Assembly: GCA_036927565.1 (NCBI GenBank) | Contig: JAYESD010000004.1 | Span: forward strand, 87,300,942 to 87,364,941 | Length of the DNA stretch: 64,000 bases | Source: Tuctoria greenei | Lineage: Eukaryota > Streptophyta > Magnoliopsida > Poales > Poaceae | Direction of reading: 5' to 3' | In this document: one piece after another, positions 1 through 11,978 of the stretch | How the letters are laid out: every line of letters begins with the position of its first letter | How positions within the stretch are numbered: the stretch's first letter is position 1 | Program-made: the position numbers and the translations under genes | The notes under the pieces: generated by a model | Seen by the model: only the letters and a program-made list of their open reading frames with translations | The model's database searches: none | Told to the model about the DNA's origin: nothing

Positions 1-1396
1 CTGGGAATCCAATAGGCTCGATCTCCAGCTTCTGGCAAAGATGTTTGACATTTTCTTTGACATATCTCATATCTGCCTTCCTCGCCTTGTTCAGCTTGTG
101 AGTATTCACTTCGGCCTTCTTGCATGAGGCAAAGATTGTTGCCAATTACTTCATGATTCCACTAGGAAACCCTTTTTGAGGAGGGACCCTAGTGGAGGAG
201 GCAGTCCTCTCATCTCCTCTAGCTCTCCTTGGTGCCTCTTCACTGGACACTGGAGAAGGAGCAGCTTGGACTGTGGCTTGAGGAGGCTTTTGGGGCCTCA
301 GAGGGGTGTGCTCCACGTCCTTCACGAACTCGATGCCTGTGACATTCTCAATCATGAACATCAAATAGGGGGCATAGCCACATGATCTGTTTGTAGTGCA
401 GGAGATGTTGACCATATCATTCAAGATATAGTCAAAGATGTCAAACTTCGTGTCTTTCCTTATCACCTTCATCAGTGTCCTGAGGTAGCCTTGGACACTC
501 CTTGCATCCCCATCCTTCGGGGCAATAGTCTTCCTCAGGACCCTATTGAGGACAACAATGAATGGCTTCATATTCTTGGTGGAATGAGGGTTGAATGTCG
601 AGCGGATGTCATAAAGGAATTTCATTTTGTCCTTCTCAAGGACACCTATGTTGTGAATGATCAAGTTGTCACTCCTGGAGCTCTCAAGATGTAGCAGCCA
701 TGCAAACTCGTCATAGGTAATGGTGTACTTGGATCCATGAGTCATCCAAGTCACCCGCTCTTCCTCATCACTTGCAAAGTAGCATGTAGCATTGAACTGA
801 GCAATGACTCCGTCGTTCTAATTGCACATGAAGGAAAACAGATCCTTCAATCCATGCTTCTCCACTGCCTGAACTACCTCATCAAAGGCTGAGCAACTCT
901 TTCTATCAAAGTGCGCCCAATCAATCCATGGGTTGCGCACCACTAGAGTCTTCATTGTGAGATTCACGAACTTATAGAAGTCTGCATGGAAGTTGCTCCA
1001 TAATCTTCCATCGGCTGCCTTCTTGAACTGGATGTAGCAGTCCACATTTCTGAATTTGGAAGCCGTGTCGCTTCCCCTGCCATTGAACCTCTCCTCGGAG
1101 AGGTCCCGGGTCCCTTGCTTTGGAGCTGTCATCTTGAGAGGGTCGATTGGGCCCGTGGAAATCCCTTTGCCCTTGCCCTTAGCTTGCCGGGCAGCCGCCA
1201 AGCTAGGGCCAGCATCTGCTGAAGCCTTGAAGATAGGCTTCTTGGCAAGAACCTTGCGTCGAGCCTGAGGTGGAGAAGGTGCCAGCTCGGATGGGCACCC
1301 TTAGCGCTTCTTGCCTTGGCCCATCGAGGGCCAAAGCAAGGCTTCTTGGTCCATCTTGGCCTCAAAGTCGGAGATCTCGTCATTGGAGATCGACAT
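1..1396 (-). pseudogene. Accessory ORF of Copia element A, downstream of pol (broken, runs off window)
   Basis: The frame starts at the ATG read from 1396 and runs off the left edge. It resembles plant proteins usually labelled putative plant transposon protein; I assign that from memory of the family. Visible blocks are an N-terminal acidic/basic linker, a middle block with WMTHGSKYTITYDEFAWLLHL, and a block with NISCTTN and GYAPYLMFMI. A second copy at 53441-55011 keeps the same layout, which supports a real protein. This copy has three in-frame stops (1301-1303, 818-820, 146-148). The last two replace Trp and Tyr codons present in the other copy; the first replaces its Gln codon. In element order it follows pol and precedes the 3' LTR, where SIRE-type elements may carry an extra ORF. 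Its function is unknown to me. Confidence 0.6.
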
Positions 1397-2306
1397 TGTC
1401 TTGAGAATGGATTACACAAGGTATGGATGAGAATTGATGGCAAGGAATTGCATTGAGGAATGGGAAACTAGGGTTGAGTTCAGTCAAAAATCGGACTTGT
1501 CCGGTGTACATGTATGGACTAGTCCGGGTGACCAGGCTTGTCCGTACATGGACCAGACTAGTCCAGTGTTCATCACCTCAAACCCTAACAAGACGATCAA
1601 TGGTGTTGCTCAATGCAAAAATAGCTCAACATCAATGTAATACATCAAGGAAGCACGTATTAGGTGAAAGGAACTAAGCTATTTGATCAACAATGAAGGC
1701 AATCAAGATTTCTAGGGTTTGGGAGGAAATTTTACCTAAATTCCTCGATTCTTGGAGATGGAGGGGTTGAAAGAGCAGACAAGTATGTGCTCTTCAGTCC
1801 CTATGCAACGGAGATCGATTTGCACCCAAACTCGAAGAGTTTTGATGGAGGAATTGCCAAATCACCGTGGGGAGCTCGAGTGAAGAGAGAGAGAGTGTGA
1901 GGAAAGTTGTGAGGGTGAAGAAGATTAGGTTTGGCGGAGGCTAGGATTATGTAGTCAAAAAATCGGATTGGTCCGTCGTCGGCCGGACTAGTCTGGGTTA
2001 CTGGACACTCTGCGGACTAGTCTGCAGTGTGCGGACTAGTCCGGATAACCACGAACTAGTCTGTGGTCACTAGAACAGAGTAAATTAGCCCATTCGTATA
2101 TATTCGAAGGTTCTTATAAAGAAAACATGGGGGCCAAAACAATCAAGTAATCTTGATGAATATGATCAGTAAGCATACAACAATCAAGCAATGACCATAA
2201 TTCATCAAGATCAAGTAGTTGAAATAGTTTTTGGAGAAAATTGAGAAAGATGATTTTCGCAACTCAAACAATATATTTTAAAGAGTCCATACAGGTATGC
2301 AAGTTT
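1397..2306 (-). other. Element A 3' spacer with CGGACTAGTCCG-type palindromes
   Basis: No coding region is supported between the end of pol and the accessory ORF. The stretch holds two clusters of the 12-bp palindrome CGGACTAGTCCG and near variants (about 1490-1570 and 1960-2070), including a perfect copy at 2032-2043. The same motif recurs in the LTR and gag of this element and in element E. Confidence 0.6.
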
Positions 2307-3907
2307 TCAAGCAACATTCCCAAGGATATTGAGTTCATTTCGGAGCTCGCAAAAGTGTTTTTCATCAAGTGGCTAGGTGAATATGTCAGCTAGTTGTTTT
2401 TCGGTGTTGACATGGGAAATGGCTATGTCTCCTTTCATTGAGTGGTCTCTCAAAAAGTGATGTCTGATGTCTATGTGTTTGGTTCTAGAGTGTTCAACTG
2501 GATTATGAGCAGTTTTAATGGCACTCTCATTATCACAAAGTAGTGGAATAGGACTCATATTGTAACTGCAATCCCTTAGAGTTTGTCGCATCCAAAAGAG
2601 TTGTGCACAACAACTCCAGTCTGCAACATACTATGCTTCGGCCGTGGATAAGACAATGGGGTTTTGTTTCTTGGTGGACCAAGAAACTAGGGATCTACCT
2701 TGAAATTGGCATGTACCAGAGGTAATTTTTCTATCTACTTTGCATCCGGCATAATCTGCATCGGAGTATCCAATGATATTGAACTTGGAACCTTTGGGAT
2801 ACCAAAGGCCTAGGTTGGGTGTATGAACCAAATATCTCAAGATCCTTTTAACGGCTGTCAAATGACACTCCTTAGGGTTGGCTTGAAATCTTGCACACAA
2901 ACATACACTCAACATAATACCAGGCCTAGATGCACATAAGTAGAGTAAGGATCCAATCATGGAGCGATATACCTTTTCATCCACACTTGTTCCATCTTCA
3001 TTGAGATCCAAGTATCCATTAGTTGCCATGTGAGTCTTGATAAGCTTCGCCTTGTCCATCCCAAACTTCATGAGTATGTCTTGAGTATACTTGGTTTGGC
3101 TTATGAATGTCCCTTCCTTTTGTTGTCTCACATGGAATCCCAAGAAGTACTTCAGATCTCCCATCATATACATCTGAAACCTATCTGTCATAATCTTACT
3201 AAATTCTTCACAAAAGGATTTGTTAGTTGAACCAAAGATAATGTCATCAACATAAATTTGACAGATAAAAAGATCATTGTCGAAGTGTTTTATAAATAAT
3301 GTATAATTTGCTTTACCAATCTTAAAACCATTTTCAATTAAGAAATCTCTAAGACACTCATACCAAGCTCTAGGAGCTTGTTTGAGGCCGTAGAGAGCCT
3401 TACGCAATTTAAAGACGTGGTCGGGGAACTCTTTATCTTCAAATCCGGGAGGTTGCTCCACATACACCTCCTCCTTGATTGGTCCTTTGAGGAAGGCGCT
3501 TTTCACATCCATTTGATAGAGCTTCAAATCATGGTGAGTAGCATGTGCAAGTAATATTCTAATAGATTCAAGCCTAGCTACGGGAGCAAAGTTTTCATCG
3601 AAATCCAAACCATCGACTTGTGAATACCCTTTGGCCACAAGTCGTTCCTTGTTCCTTGTCACCATCCCGTGTTCGTCTTGTTTGTTGCGGAAGAACCATT
3701 TGGTGCCGATGATGTTCGTGTTGGGTCTTTCGACAAGTTCCCACACATCATTCCGTTTGGAGTTGTTCAGTTCTTCTTGCATCGCCACCACCCAGTCCGG
3801 ATCTTTCAATGCATCCTCAATCCTGCGTTGTTCCAAAAAGGACACAAAAGTGTAATGCTCACAAAAGTTAGCTATGCGGGATCTAGTTGTTACTTCCTTT
3901 TGGTTGT
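2307..3907 (-). pseudogene. Element A pol, C-terminal half: reverse transcriptase and RNase H (Copia)
   Basis: This is the RVT_2-type reverse transcriptase plus RNase H of a Ty1/copia element. It reads VWELVERPN, KWFFRNKQDE, QMDVKSAFLKG, YGLKQAPRAWYE and an intact YVDDIIFG catalytic box near 3255. RNase H follows with YSDADYAGC, an STAEA block near 2631 and HSRTKHIDIRHHFLRDH near 2460. Two in-frame stops break it: just after STAEA (about 2628) and at LADIFT (2370-2372, a Lys codon in relatives). The frame then reaches a normal stop at 2307-2309. The start is missing because element B interrupts pol at 3907/3908; the same frame resumes at 14656 and above. Lineage looks SIRE/Maximus-like. The DNA can no longer make full pol. 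Confidence 0.9.
3903..3907. repeat. Target site duplication of element B, left copy (gttgt)
   Basis: The five bases left of B read gttgt and the five right of B (14656-14660) read gatgt. One base differs. Removing B and one copy restores a continuous pol frame in A from the GDI residues to the KEVTTRSR block. Confidence 0.8.
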
Positions 3908-5542
3908 TGTGAGACCTATGTGTGCTGAATACATTGGCTTTGATAGTAAAAATTTTGAATACTGCCATAACATCTTTTTAGCAAGGTCCGACTTTAGCTT
4001 CGGCATGTCTTTGTTAAGCTCCGATATGTTTTTCTAGGTACGACTTATGTTTGTTAGCTCCGACATGTTTTTCAAGCTCCGGCGCTAGGTTGTACTAGCT
4101 TTGCTAAGCTCCGGCTCAAGCTCCAGTTAGTTTTGTCAAGATTTGATGCTTGATCGCAATGTTCTTGCATTTACCATGAAATGTTTCGAACTTTCTTTAC
4201 ATTGTTGGAAAGATTTCTTAGTATTCATTTGCTAAGTTTTTGGTTTGTTTTTGTTGATATGGTTGATATCATTTTGCTATGGTTTGCAACATGCTTATGT
4301 GAGGTGCTCACGTAAGATGTTGTAGTTTCAGAACTAACGTGAGTCAAGTCGAGGACTTGTGCTCGAATGTATTGGTTGTTTATTCATGTGTAGGTGTTGC
4401 TTGAGTCTAAGACATGGTTGGTGACGGGATCCATTGAACTAGTCATAGGGAGAAGATGAGGTTCAACAACCAAGTTCGGGAGCAATTGTAGTTGAGTTGA
4501 TCGGGAGGTTGCGCAACATGTTTGAATCAAGAACAATGCATATGAAGGCATCATGGACGTCGTTGGAAGATGTTTGCACGTATTCAAGGAGTTCATGGAC
4601 GTGGTTGCATGGTTCCAAGGCGTGATGAAGAGATGTGGACGTAAAAATTGGTTGGAAAGGTCCAACCGACTAGGTTATGGACTCAAGCTGCGGATGAGTC
4701 ATGTTTGACTCAAATATGGAAATACATGAGTTGGTTATGATAGGATTTCGTGTGGGTCACGAATTTGAGTTGTTTAGGAATGTGGGATACATTCCTAAGG
4801 TGTTTGGAAGTCTTAAGATTGCTTCTATCTGCATATAGAAGAATCCTAAGCAGTTATAGAAAATTATGATTCGTGAACAGAGTAGGATTAGGTTCCTGAT
4901 TTGAGTTGAGTTGGCTTTCGAGCTGGTTATATAAGCAAGGGAGCCCAGAGCTCGTGGGAGACAACTTTGGGGATGTTCCTATTGTGTTCTATTGAATAAA
5001 ATTCATAGTTGAAAGGATCTTTTGTGCCTTGTTCGTCTGACCTGTTTCAGACAAGTTTTTCTCGTCGAGTTTTCTGCGCAACACTACCTTTCTTCGGTAG
5101 TTTTATCATAACTCGAGTTTTACATATACAATTGACGTGATTCCTTTTGGATTGTCTTCACAACTTGACTATATATCATCTGTCAAAATTTCACGGTCAT
5201 TGGATTTGTGGTTTCTGATCTACATGAGTTTCTTTGCAGCGTTCCAAAACTATTTTTCTCGGGTAGGACAGATTGACCTTTGTTTGATCTCTCAATCGTA
5301 ACTTGGGTTTCTCTCGACGGATTTGAGGGATTCTTGTTGTGTCGTCTTCATGACTTTATTCTCTTTGATATATATCACTTTTGTCATGGTGAAACATGTT
5401 TAGATTAGTCTCACACATGATTTCTTTAACAGATTATTTTTCTGCTGAAGGGGTTGGGATTTAATTGTTTCCGATGCGTAAGATTTTTTAATCTACCATC
5501 CACCCCCCTCTAGTAGCTTTTCACGTGCTCTTTTATCCTACA
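3908..5542 (+). repeat. Element B 5' LTR (1635 bp)
   Basis: The LTR begins TGTGAGACCTATGTGTGCTG and ends ATCCTACA just before the PBS. It matches 12995-14655 throughout with scattered substitutions and small indels. Its upstream part is rich in short AGCTCCGG and GTCCGAC motifs (about 3985-4130). A TATA box lies at 4928-4934 and an AATAAA-like signal near 4996, consistent with a promoter and a poly(A) site in the LTR. Confidence 0.92.
4928..4934 (+). promoter_or_regulatory. TATA box in element B 5' LTR
   Basis: TATATAA followed by GCAAGG is conserved in every copy of this LTR that keeps the region (14038-14044, 29636-29642, and reverse complement near 63970). It is the probable core promoter of the element RNA. 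Confidence 0.6.
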
Positions 5543-5544
5543 AT

Positions 5545-5557
5545 TGGTATCAGAGCC
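5545..5557 (+). other. Element B primer binding site
   Basis: TGGTATCAGAGCC starts two bases after the LTR. It is the usual plant-retroelement complement of the initiator-Met tRNA 3' end. Confidence 0.85.
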
Positions 5558-7328
5558 ACGGTGCTCTAATATTTGTGATTTGCATGTATTTTGACTAATC
5601 CTCATGGAGATATACTCTGCAAAACCTTGTGTCTTTAGTGGTATTGATTTTCAGGTTTGGAGGGCACGTATGGAAGCCTTCATCCAGGCTCAAGGCTTCG
5701 GAATATGGGAGAAGGTAAAAAATCCTTATGAAGTGCCGTCAAATGATCATGTTACAGCTACAAATCTTAGGGATGTCGACAACAACAACAAGGCTCGGAA
5801 CTTGATCATACAAGGATTAACTCAAAGCAACTTCGACCGTGTTGCACACCTCCGATCTGCATACGATGTGTGGAAAGCACATTGTGACTACCAAGAAGGA
5901 TCCAACACGATCAAGGAGGTAAGGCAAGACATGTTCAAAAGAATGCATGCACTTCGAGAAGCAACCCGGTGAGTCTATTGATGACCTTTTTGCTTGCTTT
6001 AATAAAATTCTCAGGAACTTGCGTAGTGTCAATGTTAATTTTTCAGATGCTGAAAATGCTAGGAAATTGTTAAGTGCATTAGATATGTCAAATTGGGAGA
6101 TGAAAGTCACATCTATTCATGAATCTACTGCCATGAGTACACTTACTTTAGATGTGCTATATTCCAAGTTAAAAACTCATGAAATTGACATAATATCACA
6201 TAAGAACCCCAATAAGTCTATTGCTTTTGTTTCTCAATGTGACATGCCTAGCTCCGGACAATCTTCATCTTGTGGTACACTTTCTTTGTTGTCCTCTCTA
6301 ACCCTTGAATAGATTGAGGAGTTTCTAGAGGAGGAGCTAGTACTTCTCTTTACTAGGTTCTCAAAAGCATTGCAAAATGTGAGAACTAGAAGGAGAGGAA
6401 GCTCCGGACCTCAACGATGTTTCGAATGTGGTAAGACAAGACATTTTCATCCAGATTGACCTAACCTATCAGGTCCTACTTCCCAAGATGAAAAGCAAAC
6501 AAGGACGAATGACTCCTTTGCAAAAGATACGAAGAAAAAGAAGGGTTTTACAGGGCGTCAATTGGTGAGCAGTTTTATCTCCGCAGTTCAAGAACTTGGC
6601 TCAAGCGATGTGGACATTGGAAGTGACGAAGATGAAGATGATTTGGCAAACTTGTGCTTCATGGCGGGCAAGTCAAGATCAAGTATGGAGGAGGCTGAAC
6701 ACAACAGCGACAATGAAGAGGTATGTCCTACTTTCGAAGAAATGTGTGATGCTATTTCTCGTGCCACTGTTATAGTTAAGAAAAAGGACAAAAAGCTTAG
6801 GGACAATTCTGTTAAAATTGAGTCACTAGAATCTGAAATTAATCGTTTGAAATCTTTGATTCCTAGTGATGATTCTTGTTCCTCATGTGAATTAATATAT
6901 GAACAATTGTTCTTGTTAAGAAGTGCACACACCTCCACACTTGATAAACTTGAGTTAGAAATTGAAAAGAACAAAGAGATTGCTGCACTTAATGATAAAA
7001 ACATGAAAGATGCTAGCTGTTCTGCAATTGATTTGCATTGTTCTACTTGTGATGATCTCGATAAGAAACTACAAGATGCTATGGATGAAATATCTATATT
7101 GAACAATGCTTTACGTTCTCATGAAGTTAAATAATGTTCCAATTGCAAATTAAAAGGAAAAACTTCACGTGAAAATTGCCTTGATCTATCCAATAAACTT
7201 GATGACATGCATAGGACATTAGATCGGTTTTGTAATGGGAATAAGAACCTAAACTTGCTGCTGAATTCTTCCAAATCTTGCAATGATAAAACTGGTTTAG
7301 GTTTTGATTCTCATGCTCATGTTGGAGC

Positions 7329-7333
7329 ACATC
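7329..7333. repeat. Target site duplication of solo LTR, left copy (acatc)
   Basis: acatc at 7329-7333 is repeated exactly at 8237-8241, directly flanking the solo LTR. Confidence 0.9.
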
Positions 7334-8236
7334 TGATGAGTACATCACTCCTATGGATCTACACAACACTCCATTGAACATACAAGATGCAATCAATAGA
7401 ATTCACACACAATAATTAATTTCAGAGGTGAGCTCGTTTTTATATGTTTCCTTATATATTTTTGAGAATAGATTTCTACCTAATAATTTAATTGTGATTA
7501 GGATACATGGAGTGATTCAAGGAGTACTTAGAGGAAGTCTTAGGGACGTGAGGACCAGAGAATACGTTCAAAGAAGATGGAAACCAACCCCAACTCAAAT
7601 TTGTGTTCCAACTCAGAGTCCAGGAGCAGGAGCAGTACGTGCTAAAACGGACGCCCAGGATGCATACGAACTCCGTTTTGGATGTTATATATATGTACAG
7701 AAAGGGGAGAGGACAAACATTCCAATGGAGCTGATCCCATGTCAAAATTCATACAAAGTTTACTGTAATCGTCGAAACAATATCGAGTTTAGAATCTATC
7801 AGGGTGCTGCGCCACTGTATTGGGCCATTGGGCCTTGTATCAAGTATAAGTCCATTATTTTCATATCTTAGGGTTAGGTAAACGCCCCCTTGGACTTTCC
7901 CCCCCACCTATATATACTCCATAGTAGCCGCCATGAACAATTGGATTTTGCTTAGGTCAATAATATTGTCGTTCTACGGTTTGTGAGACCCCAACTTCTC
8001 AATTTCAGATCGTGTCTTCTACGTTATTGCATGTGTTCTCAGTTCACTTGCATGGATTAGCCTTCTTGGCGAGTTCAATCGTGTGCAGTACGGTTGATAA
8101 CCAACGGAGCGGTGGTGTAGTGATTGCATGGGTTTTTCGTGTTCTACTCGAGAGCCTCGGATCATCAACGTCGAGGTCTCCACCTCAATCGACTTATCCT
8201 TACCTATCGGAAGATCGGGCCTAAACATTCTCATCA
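7334..8236 (+). mobile_element. Solo LTR of a CRM-like gypsy family inside element B gag
   Basis: The 903-bp sequence starts TGATGAGTACATC and ends CATTCTCATCA, the same inverted ends (TGATGAG/CTCATCA) as the LTRs of the gypsy element at 21823-29338. Homology runs throughout, for example CCTTCTTGGCGAG, GTTGATAACCAACGGAGC and GAAGATCGGGCCTAAAC. It is clearly more diverged from that element than the element's two LTRs are from each other. Flanking 5-bp duplications are perfect and the gag frame of B continues across the empty site, so this is one insertion later reduced by LTR-LTR recombination. ORFs inside it are not genes. Confidence 0.9.
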
Positions 8237-8460
8237 ACATCCACCTAAAATTGTATGAACATTAGGAAGTGGTTTGATTCAAGCAGTTCCTAAACAAAAA
8301 GAAGTAGTTTTCAAATCTGCAGGAGTGTTGTCTCATTCGGTGTCAAATAAACATGTTGTTTGCTCATCTAGGCATGAACACAAAGATAAATTTCATTGTA
8401 CCTACTGTGGTAGAGATGGTCATGTCATAGGTTTTTGTTATAGACTAGCTAAACAACAGA

Positions 8461-11400
8461 AAAAAAAGAATGATTGCTAGATCTCATAACTTTCATGCAA
8501 AATTTGTTGCACATGTTAAACCGAATGATAGGAACATGCAACCTGCTGTAATGAGTCAAAAACATGCAAAGTTTGCTCCCAAACCTACTGTTTTTCGTGC
8601 TACACATGTAACATCTCGTAGGACAACAGTTGGGTACAAAAAATCCTCAAGCTTTGGCTCATAAACCTACTGTTTTATCTCAGCTTCCGCGTGTTATTCC
8701 TGCTGGACGTCGTGTGACTCAGTACTGGATTCCTAAATGCCTTTTGACTAACCCCAGTATTGAGTCACCAATGTATTGTGCTTCTATGTATGTTACACGC
8801 TTGAGGAAGGAGAACTTTTGGATAGTGGATTCAGGTTGCTCACGCCACATGACCGGTAACAAATAATGGTTCTCCTCCCTCTCTTTTGTGTCACGTGTAG
8901 AGAATGTTACTTTCGGCGATAATTCTTCAACTCCTATAATTTCTAAGGGTTTAGTTAGAGTAAATGATCACTACACTTTAAAGAATGTGGCACTTGTTAA
9001 AAATCTGAAATACGACTTGCTTTCTGTTTCACAAATGCTAGATGAAAATCTGGAAATTATTTTCACTAAAAATTGCTGCAAAGTTGTAAATTCAAATAGT
9101 TAGCTTATTTTTAACATGTCACAGTTTGGAAGAGTTTTTAAAGCTGATTTTGATATGTCTTCCTCTAAGCATAGGTGTCTAGTTGCTAATGATTCTAAGG
9201 ACTTATATTTTTTTGGCATCGTAGACTTGGTCACGTAGACTTTGATCATCTAACACGTGTTAGTGCTCTTGATCGCATACATGGGCTGCCTAAGCTTAAA
9301 GGGGACAAAGAAATTGTGTGCTCTTCTTGTAGACATGCTAAGATGGTTGCAGGTTCACATACTCCTCTCACAATGATCATGACAACAGAACCGTGTAAAC
9401 TTTTGCACCTTGACACCGTAGGACCTTCACGTGTTCAATCCTTCGGAGGTAAATGGTATATTCTTGTGATTGTTGATGATTATTCTAGATACTCTTGGGT
9501 TTACTTTATGGCATCTAAGAATGAAGTTTTTTGTCACTTTAGAACTTTATTTCTTAGATTATCAATTGGTCACTCAGGATCTTTAAAAGCAATTAGAAGT
9601 GATAGCGGAACCGAATTTAAAAATCAATCTTTTGATCACTTTTGTGCTGAAAATGGAATAGATCATAGATTTTCTTCACCATATGTACCTCAACAAAACG
9701 GTGTTGTAGAAAAAAAGAACAGAACCTTAGTTGAGATGGCTAGGACTATGCTTGATGAATATCAAACTCCTAGGAAATTTTGGGCTGATGCGATTGCAAC
9801 CGCCTGATATGTCTCAAATCTTGTTTCCTTGCGCGCTAAGTTAGGTAAAACACCATATGAGCTCCTATTTGGACATAGGCCAAGTGTTACACACTTTCGG
9901 GTCTTTGGTTGCAAATTCTTTGTTAGGAAACATGGTAATCTTGATAAATTTTAACTTAGATCCATTGATGTCATGTTTCTTGGTTATCCATCTCATACTT
10001 GAGGCTACCGTGTGCTTTTACTGACACTAACAAAATTGTGGAGACTTGTGAGGTGTATTTTGATGAACCTAGCACAGGTACTAGCTCAAACATTGGAGGT
10101 TCGGATCCATATCTGCAGGGGGAGAGCAGTTTCGTTGAAGATGAGGAAGAAGTGGTGCTGCTGCCCGAAAATTCAGCAGCTAATGACATTGTTCCAGCTC
10201 ATGATTTTGATTCACAGCCAGCACCAACGACCACCATTGCTGGTCCAGATCCTCCTCAAGTCACAAGCTCATCGATTTGTGATGAACATGAAGAAGAACA
10301 AGTTTGTGAAGTGACCATTCCCCTCCGGGTTCTCAAAATTAATCCTCCACAACAAATTATTGGAAGCTTGCACGAACGAGTCATACGGTCCAGGTTTTGC
10401 GATCCAAACTCTCATGCTCATCCTGCTTTTGTTGCTTCTTTTGAACCCAAAGATATATCACACACACCCACTAATGAATCTTGGATTATTGCCATGCAAT
10501 AAGAGTTAGAAAATATTGAAAGAAATAATGTTTGGAAACTTGTACCTCCACCTCAAGGTCACAGTTTAATTGGAACTAAATGGGTGTTTAAAAATAAACA
10601 AAGTGAGGATGGGGTTGCGGTTAGGAATAAGGCTAGGTTGGTTGCTCAAGGTTTCACTCAAGTTGAAGGTATAGATTTTGATGAAACTTTTGCTCCTGTT
10701 GCTACTTTAGAAGCCATAAGAATTTTGTTAGCTTTTGCAGCATCTAAAGGTTTTAAGCTGTATCAAATGGATGTTAAAAGTGCTTTTCTTAATGGCTACA
10801 TAGACAAGGAGGTTTATGTAAAACAACCATCGGGTTTTGAATATCCATATTTTCCTAATCATGTTTACAAACTGACCAAAGCCTTGTACGGTCTCAAACA
10901 AGCCCCTAGAGCATGGTATGATAGGTTAAAAACATTCTTACTTGAAAAGGGGTTTACCATGGGCAAGGTTGATAAAACTCTTTTCGTGCTTAAGCATAGC
11001 AATGACTCATTATTCATTCAGGTGTATGTGGATCATATTATCTTTGGTTGTGCTTCTCATGATCTTGTGTCCAAGTTTTTAGCTATGATGAGTTCAAAAA
11101 TTGAGATGAGTATCATGGGAGAACTAACGTACTTTTTGGGGCTGCAAATCAAGCAAACCAAGGAGGGTACCTTTGTGCATCAAAGGAAGTATACAAAAGA
11201 CCTTCTAAGGCACTTCAACATGGACAAAAGCAAGCCTCTTCGGACACCAATGGGAACAGCAACAGCACTTGAACTTGATGAAGATGGTAACCCATGGATC
11301 AAAATGAATATAGAAGCATGATTGGATCACTTTTGTACCTCACGGCATCAAGACCGGACATACAATTCAGCGTATGTCTTTGTGCACTGTTTCAAGCCTC

Positions 11401-11978
11401 CCCACGTGCTTCACATCATCAAGCCGTCAAAAGGATTCTCAGGTACTTACATGGAACTCAAGAATTTGGCATTTTTTATCATTCTTCCTCAACCGTTAAT
11501 TTGAAAGCATTTTCTGATGCTGATTTTGGGGGTTGTAGGATTGATAGGAAAAGTACTTCAGGTGCTTGTCATTTTCTTGGTAATTCACTTGTTGCTTGGT
11601 CCTCTAGAAAACAAAACTCAGTTGCACAATCCACAGCCGAATCTGAATATGCAGCTGCTGCTAGTGCTTGCTCACACATTCTTTGGATTGTTCAAACACA
11701 TAAGGACTATGGGGTTGATCTAGATAGTGTTCCACTGTTTTGTGATAACACTAGTGCCATTTCCATTGCTAAAAACCCTGTGCAACATTCTAGAACTATG
11801 AACATTGACATTAGGTATCACCTTCTCCGTGATAATGTTGAAAAAAGGAAACATTGTGCTTCACCATGTAGATATCGAACAACAATTGGCTGACATTTTT
11901 ACAAAACCTTTGGATTTCACTCGCTTTTGTTACATTCGTAGTGAATTAGGGGTTATGCATCCTCATGGCTTAAATTGA
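8461..11978 (+). pseudogene. Element B pol: protease, integrase, reverse transcriptase, RNase H (broken)
   Basis: Domains in order: protease with WIVDSGCSRHMTG near 8820; pre-integrase zinc region with RLGHVDFDHL and CSSCRHAKM (9220-9345); integrase core with LLHLDTVGPSRV, VDDYSRYSW, IRSDSGTEFKNQS and PQQNGVVEKKNR (9395-9800); reverse transcriptase from about 10490; RNase H with FSDADFGGCRIDRKSTSG near 11515. The stop at 11976-11978 follows MHPHGLN. Damage: stops near 8863, 9101, 9806, 9951, 10002 and 10500, frameshifts near 9212, 11290 and 11850, and an RT catalytic box that reads YVDH instead of YVDD (about 11026). That last change alone should abolish polymerase activity. Confidence 0.9.

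Larger units (their letters stand above)
5604..8486 (+). pseudogene. Element B gag (capsid and two zinc knuckles), broken and split by a solo LTR
   Basis: The frame starts at the ATG at 5604. It begins MEIYSAKPCVFSGIDFQVW, a UBN2-type Copia gag start, then QGLTQSNFD, PGESIDDLFACFNKI and SALDMSNWEMKV. A first CCHC knuckle (CFECGKTRHFH, about 6420) has lost its final Cys region to a stop. An acidic and coiled-coil stretch follows (6600-7130). After the solo LTR a second, intact knuckle reads CTYCGRDGHVIGFC near 8400. Damage includes a frameshift near 5955, stops near 6310, 6458 and 7131, and a poly(A) length change near 8460 that throws gag out of frame with pol. The matching gene in F (61345-63306) shows gag and pol were one frame in the family. 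Confidence 0.85.

Noticed and set aside
3669..4037. Plus-strand ORFs opposite the Copia RT
   Set aside because: Antisense shadows of pol with no domain or relatives.
7428..7871. 147-residue ORF
   Set aside because: It lies wholly in the solo gypsy LTR and corresponds to the LTR-encoded tail of pol, without an upstream gene.
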